Shown: positions 61,470 through 64,000 of the stretch, in pieces
Numbering within the stretch: position 1 is the first letter of the stretch
How the letters are laid out: each line of letters starts with the position of its first letter
Assembly (NCBI GenBank): GCA_900541965.1
Contig: UQLN01000003.1
Location: 70,178-134,177, forward strand
Direction: 5' to 3'
Origin: an uncultured Parabacteroides sp.
Lineage (GTDB): Bacteria > Bacteroidota > Bacteroidia > Bacteroidales > Tannerellaceae
DNA: 64,000 nt
Translations under genes and position numbers: made by a program
The notes under the pieces: model-generated
The model's input: the letters and a program-made list of their open reading frames with translations, nothing else
What the model was told of the DNA's origin: nothing
Databases searched by the model: none

Positions 61470-62519
61470 ATGAAAACTTCCGTAAAAACACTATTTATAG
61501 TATTATTATTAACGATGTCCGCTTGTACATCTAATAATAAGTATCAGAATTCTATTTCTACAAATGAAAATAGTTTTCCCATAAAACAGGCATTACATGG
61601 TAATAATGTTGAGTTTGATAGCTTACTCATGAAACCTTCTCAACTACAAATATATGACTCTCTATTAATAACATGTAACCAAAATACGAATAAGTTATTT
61701 CATATATTTGACTTAAAGTCCAAAAAGAAAATAGGAGAATGCATCTCTATAGGACAAGGTCCGACTGAAATGATAATGCCTTGGTTTATACAAAATCAAG
61801 ATACTGTTTGTATTTTTGATATGGGAACTTCCACTATTTCAAAATATACGATAAATGAGTTTGTCACAGACCCCAATCCTATCCCATATCAACAAATAAA
61901 AGTCAAAGAACAGTTTTTCGGGGAAATCGGATTTTTAGGTGAAAATATTATTGGTTCTTTATATAACCCTGAATATCCCCTATATTTATTTAACAAAGCA
62001 GGAGAACGAATAAAAGGTTTTGGTTCCTATCCTATCTCTAATACGAATTATACAAACGTAGAAATTATAGATGCCTACCGCTCTATTATTACGACAAATC
62101 AAATTGATAGAGTTGCAATCTGTCATTTTTTCACAGACCTGATTGATATTTATGACTATAATGGAACATTAATTAGTAGAATACACGGACCTGAACATTT
62201 CTTCCCTAACTTTAAAGAATATAAAGACGGAAATGTTATAACAACCCGCCCTGTAGATAAAACATATAAAGATGCATTCTATAGCCCTGTTAATGTTGGA
62301 GATGATTTCTTCGTTTTATATAATGGTAAAAATGTTGGAGAAAAAGACTACAATTTATTGGCAAAACAAATATTTGTTTTCGATTGGAATGGAACTCCTA
62401 AAAAAATATTTTCATTAGATCAAGGTGTATCCCGCATTAGCGTGGACAAAAAAAACAAGAAAATTTACGGGATAAGCGATGAGCCGGAATATCATATTGT
62501 TGAATACTCCTATGAGTAA
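61470..62519 (+). CDS. BF3164-type propeller lipoprotein
   Basis: 349 aa from ATG 61470 (MKTSVKTLFIVLLLTMSAC, lipobox MSAC); an ATG nine codons upstream adds MKKLIDRKQ. Blades: LITCNQNTNKLFHIFDLKSKKKIGECISIGQGPTEM (GQGPTEM hallmark), CIFDMGTSTISKYTINE, IGEIGFLGENIIGSLYNPEYPLYLFNKAGERIKGFGSYP, IDIYDYNGTLISRIHGPEHFFPNF, and VSRISVDKKNKKIYGISDEPEY. The following gene overlaps its 3' end if the longest frame is used. Ligand unknown. Confidence 0.8.
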   Translation: MKTSVKTLFIVLLLTMSACTSNNKYQNSISTNENSFPIKQALHGNNVEFDSLLMKPSQLQIYDSLLITCNQNTNKLFHIFDLKSKKKIGECISIGQGPTEMIMPWFIQNQDTVCIFDMGTSTISKYTINEFVTDPNPIPYQQIKVKEQFFGEIGFLGENIIGSLYNPEYPLYLFNKAGERIKGFGSYPISNTNYTNVEIIDAYRSIITTNQIDRVAICHFFTDLIDIYDYNGTLISRIHGPEHFFPNFKEYKDGNVITTRPVDKTYKDAFYSPVNVGDDFFVLYNGKNVGEKDYNLLAKQIFVFDWNGTPKKIFSLDQGVSRISVDKKNKKIYGISDEPEYHIVEYSYE

Positions 62520-62556
62520 GAATAAAGTTACAATATCAAATATAATAGAATTAAAA

Positions 62557-63162
62557 ATGAAATCATTCATTGCACTTTTTCTTTTTCTATTTTTTATAAT
62601 AGAATATAGTTTTGCTCAAAAAGAAACTTGGACACAACCTAAAAAACTAAAGGCATATACATACCCAATGGGAACAGTTAAGTTATCGAATCTGATAGGT
62701 CCTAATAGCAAATCTTACAAATATGAAACCCAAGAGTTTGAAGAATCAACAAAATTTCAAGTAGTTCAAAGTGAATATATTTCATCCTCAGGAGAAATTG
62801 TCAATCATACGATTGGAGGCAATTACTATAAAAAAGGAACATCCGCAGCTTTCTCCCTGATTTTTGATAAAGATGATAGTAATAATTTAAAAGTATTGAT
62901 TTCTTTTCCAGGTAGATCTATTGGTGTCCTCAATTTCTTAAAAGAAAAAGAGAATGTTATTAAATATAAGTTTTTTACATCTCAAAAGCCGGAAAAAAAC
63001 AAAATACAACCCATTGTTCTGTTCTATGAGGATAACGAACAAGGGGATATCGAGCAAAAACTATCTCACATTTTTTTACAATCTAATCTTTCTTTATATA
63101 AGAAACAAATACCGGAAGTAAAAAATCTCTGTTTAATCTACTATATATATAATGATTTATGA
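62557..63162 (+). CDS. Secreted protein, unknown function
   Basis: 201 aa from ATG 62557, which opens the signal peptide MKSFIALFLFLFFIIEYSFAQ. The in-frame upstream region overlaps the previous gene and is not needed. Mature sequence begins KETWTQPKKLKAYTYPMGTVKLSNLIGPNSK; no family recognised. Its TGA overlaps the ATG of the next gene (ATGA), so the two are translationally coupled. Confidence 0.65.
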   Translation: MKSFIALFLFLFFIIEYSFAQKETWTQPKKLKAYTYPMGTVKLSNLIGPNSKSYKYETQEFEESTKFQVVQSEYISSSGEIVNHTIGGNYYKKGTSAAFSLIFDKDDSNNLKVLISFPGRSIGVLNFLKEKENVIKYKFFTSQKPEKNKIQPIVLFYEDNEQGDIEQKLSHIFLQSNLSLYKKQIPEVKNLCLIYYIYNDL

Positions 63163-63968
63163 GAAAATATATTTATTATATAATAATACTCTATATTAAT
63201 ATAGTTTCTTGTACCCAACAACATGGATATAAAAATTGTACCACATTTAACGAAAATACTATAAACAAAAAAGACATTATCAGTCTGAAAGGCAGCCCTT
63301 TAATTCTTAATAAAGAAATAAAGTACCCGGTTAGAATATTTTGTATAGATTCCATTATGCTGTTAGTAAATAGGAATACTCCCACTTTCTTGGATAAATA
63401 TAACTTGAAAACAGGACAATATATGGGAGAACTCATTTCTTTTGGCACTGGACCCGATGAAATGTTGATTATAAAGCAAAGACAACTGACAGATAGTTGC
63501 ATTTGGCTGTTTGACCAGAGCCAAAGCAAAATATTTCAATATTCGTTACCCGATTTTTATTTAAAGCAAAGCCCTAAACCATCTAGTATTATAACATTAG
63601 ATGAAATGGCGTATAATGTTCTTATGCTACCAACAGGAAAAATAGCAGCAACTACATTCAACTCTAAAAATAAAAGGCTTTCTTTTTTTGATCAATCCGG
63701 TAAACTGATAGAGAATAAAGTAGAATATCCTGATTTTGGAAAAAAGCTTACAGAATATGAAAAGATAGAATCTTTTTTCTGTGAAATGACATTAGCTCCT
63801 GATAACAAAAACATCATACTCTCATACCAACAGACTGATCTGATTGAAATTTATGATTTGGAAGGTAATTTGAAAAAAAGGATACATGGGCCGGATCATT
63901 TTTTTCCTGCACTTAAACAGAATGGAGAAAATGAAAGGATAATAGTGTCTTTTTGTAGATACGGTTGA
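63159..63968 (+). CDS. BF3164-type lipoprotein, C-terminally shortened
   Basis: 269 aa. Signal peptide MRKYIYYIIILYINIVSC with lipobox IVSC. LVNRNTPTFLDKYNLKTGQYMGELISFGTGPDEM corresponds to the GQGPxEM blade, and IEIYDLEGNLKKRIHGPDHFFPALK to the late blade of the 61470 protein. That paralogue goes on for about 95 more residues, but here the frame stops 22 residues later at TGA 63966-63968. The T5 run at 63950-63954 just before could mark a frameshift, or the tail may have been deleted. Confidence 0.65.
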   Translation: MRKYIYYIIILYINIVSCTQQHGYKNCTTFNENTINKKDIISLKGSPLILNKEIKYPVRIFCIDSIMLLVNRNTPTFLDKYNLKTGQYMGELISFGTGPDEMLIIKQRQLTDSCIWLFDQSQSKIFQYSLPDFYLKQSPKPSSIITLDEMAYNVLMLPTGKIAATTFNSKNKRLSFFDQSGKLIENKVEYPDFGKKLTEYEKIESFFCEMTLAPDNKNIILSYQQTDLIEIYDLEGNLKKRIHGPDHFFPALKQNGENERIIVSFCRYG

Positions 63969-63985
63969 CTCAAAAAGAATCAACA

Positions 63986-64000
63986 ATGAGAGAAAAGAAG
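63986..64000 (+). CDS. Possible start of the next gene (partial)
   Basis: ATG AGA GAA AAG AAG opens a frame that runs off the window, 18 bp after the preceding stop. Too short to identify. Confidence 0.25.

Noticed and set aside
1..64000. tRNA or rRNA genes, including a tRNA as integration target
   Set aside because: None recognised by eye; the element target is protein-coding.

Overview
The window looks like a Bacteroidales chromosome, most likely Parabacteroides or a close relative (inference from gene content, not a computed placement). The signs are: promoter motifs of the Bacteroidetes type (TAnnTTTG) upstream of many genes; almost no Shine-Dalgarno sequences; lipoprotein families typical of gut Bacteroidales (DUF4925-like, PCMD, DUF4221, BF3164-type/6-bladed propeller); an archaeal-type ProRS; and an SDR-type threonine dehydrogenase divergent from kbl.

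Layout. 1-6.8 kb: end of a DUF362 gene, a multi-cluster 4Fe-4S membrane protein, tgt, an LptF/G-like permease, a DHODH-like protein with altered active-site residues, and an esterase. 6.8-13.8 kb: four surface lipoproteins (three DUF4925-like, one calycin-like/PCMD). 13.9-17.6 kb: the oxidative pentose-phosphate operon gnd-zwf-pgl. 17.7-23.6 kb: a DUF2156 protein and GNAT pair, an AddB-like nuclease and a YghZ-type aldo/keto reductase. 23.7-27.2 kb: a palindromic repeat block before an HU-like gene, then threonine dehydrogenase and kbl. 27.2-29.7 kb: an AT-rich island with a MATE transporter carrying an extra C-terminal ATPase-like domain. 29.8-34.7 kb: histidinol-phosphatase, PduO, CbiA, PanB, and a double GNAT protein that overlaps a tRNA-editing (AlaX-like) gene.

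The most interesting region is 34.78-49.54 kb. A large-serine-recombinase element of about 14.8 kb has inserted into the AlaX-like gene. It separates the 5' part (HxxxH metal motif) from the 3' part (CxxxH metal motif). The element carries a complete, diverged copy of the same gene at its left end, on the same strand and just behind the host promoter and 5' stub, so the disrupted function is apparently replaced. Its cargo includes a radical-SAM DUF5131 protein with a ParB-like partner; about nine secreted, lipo- or membrane proteins, one of them a catalytically degenerate FtsI-like transpeptidase; a tyrosine recombinase; a RadC-type JAB protein; a phage-type Dam methylase with two in-frame TGA codons, both at expected Trp positions; and a winged-helix protein. 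No relaxase, conjugation or capsid gene was recognised.

49.9-57.1 kb returns to core genes: an ABC-2 exporter with a NEW3-domain protein, pgk, a secreted Gfo/Idh/MocA oxidoreductase and proS. 57.7-64 kb is an array of 6-bladed-propeller, BF3164-type and DUF4221 lipoproteins, the last one C-terminally shortened.
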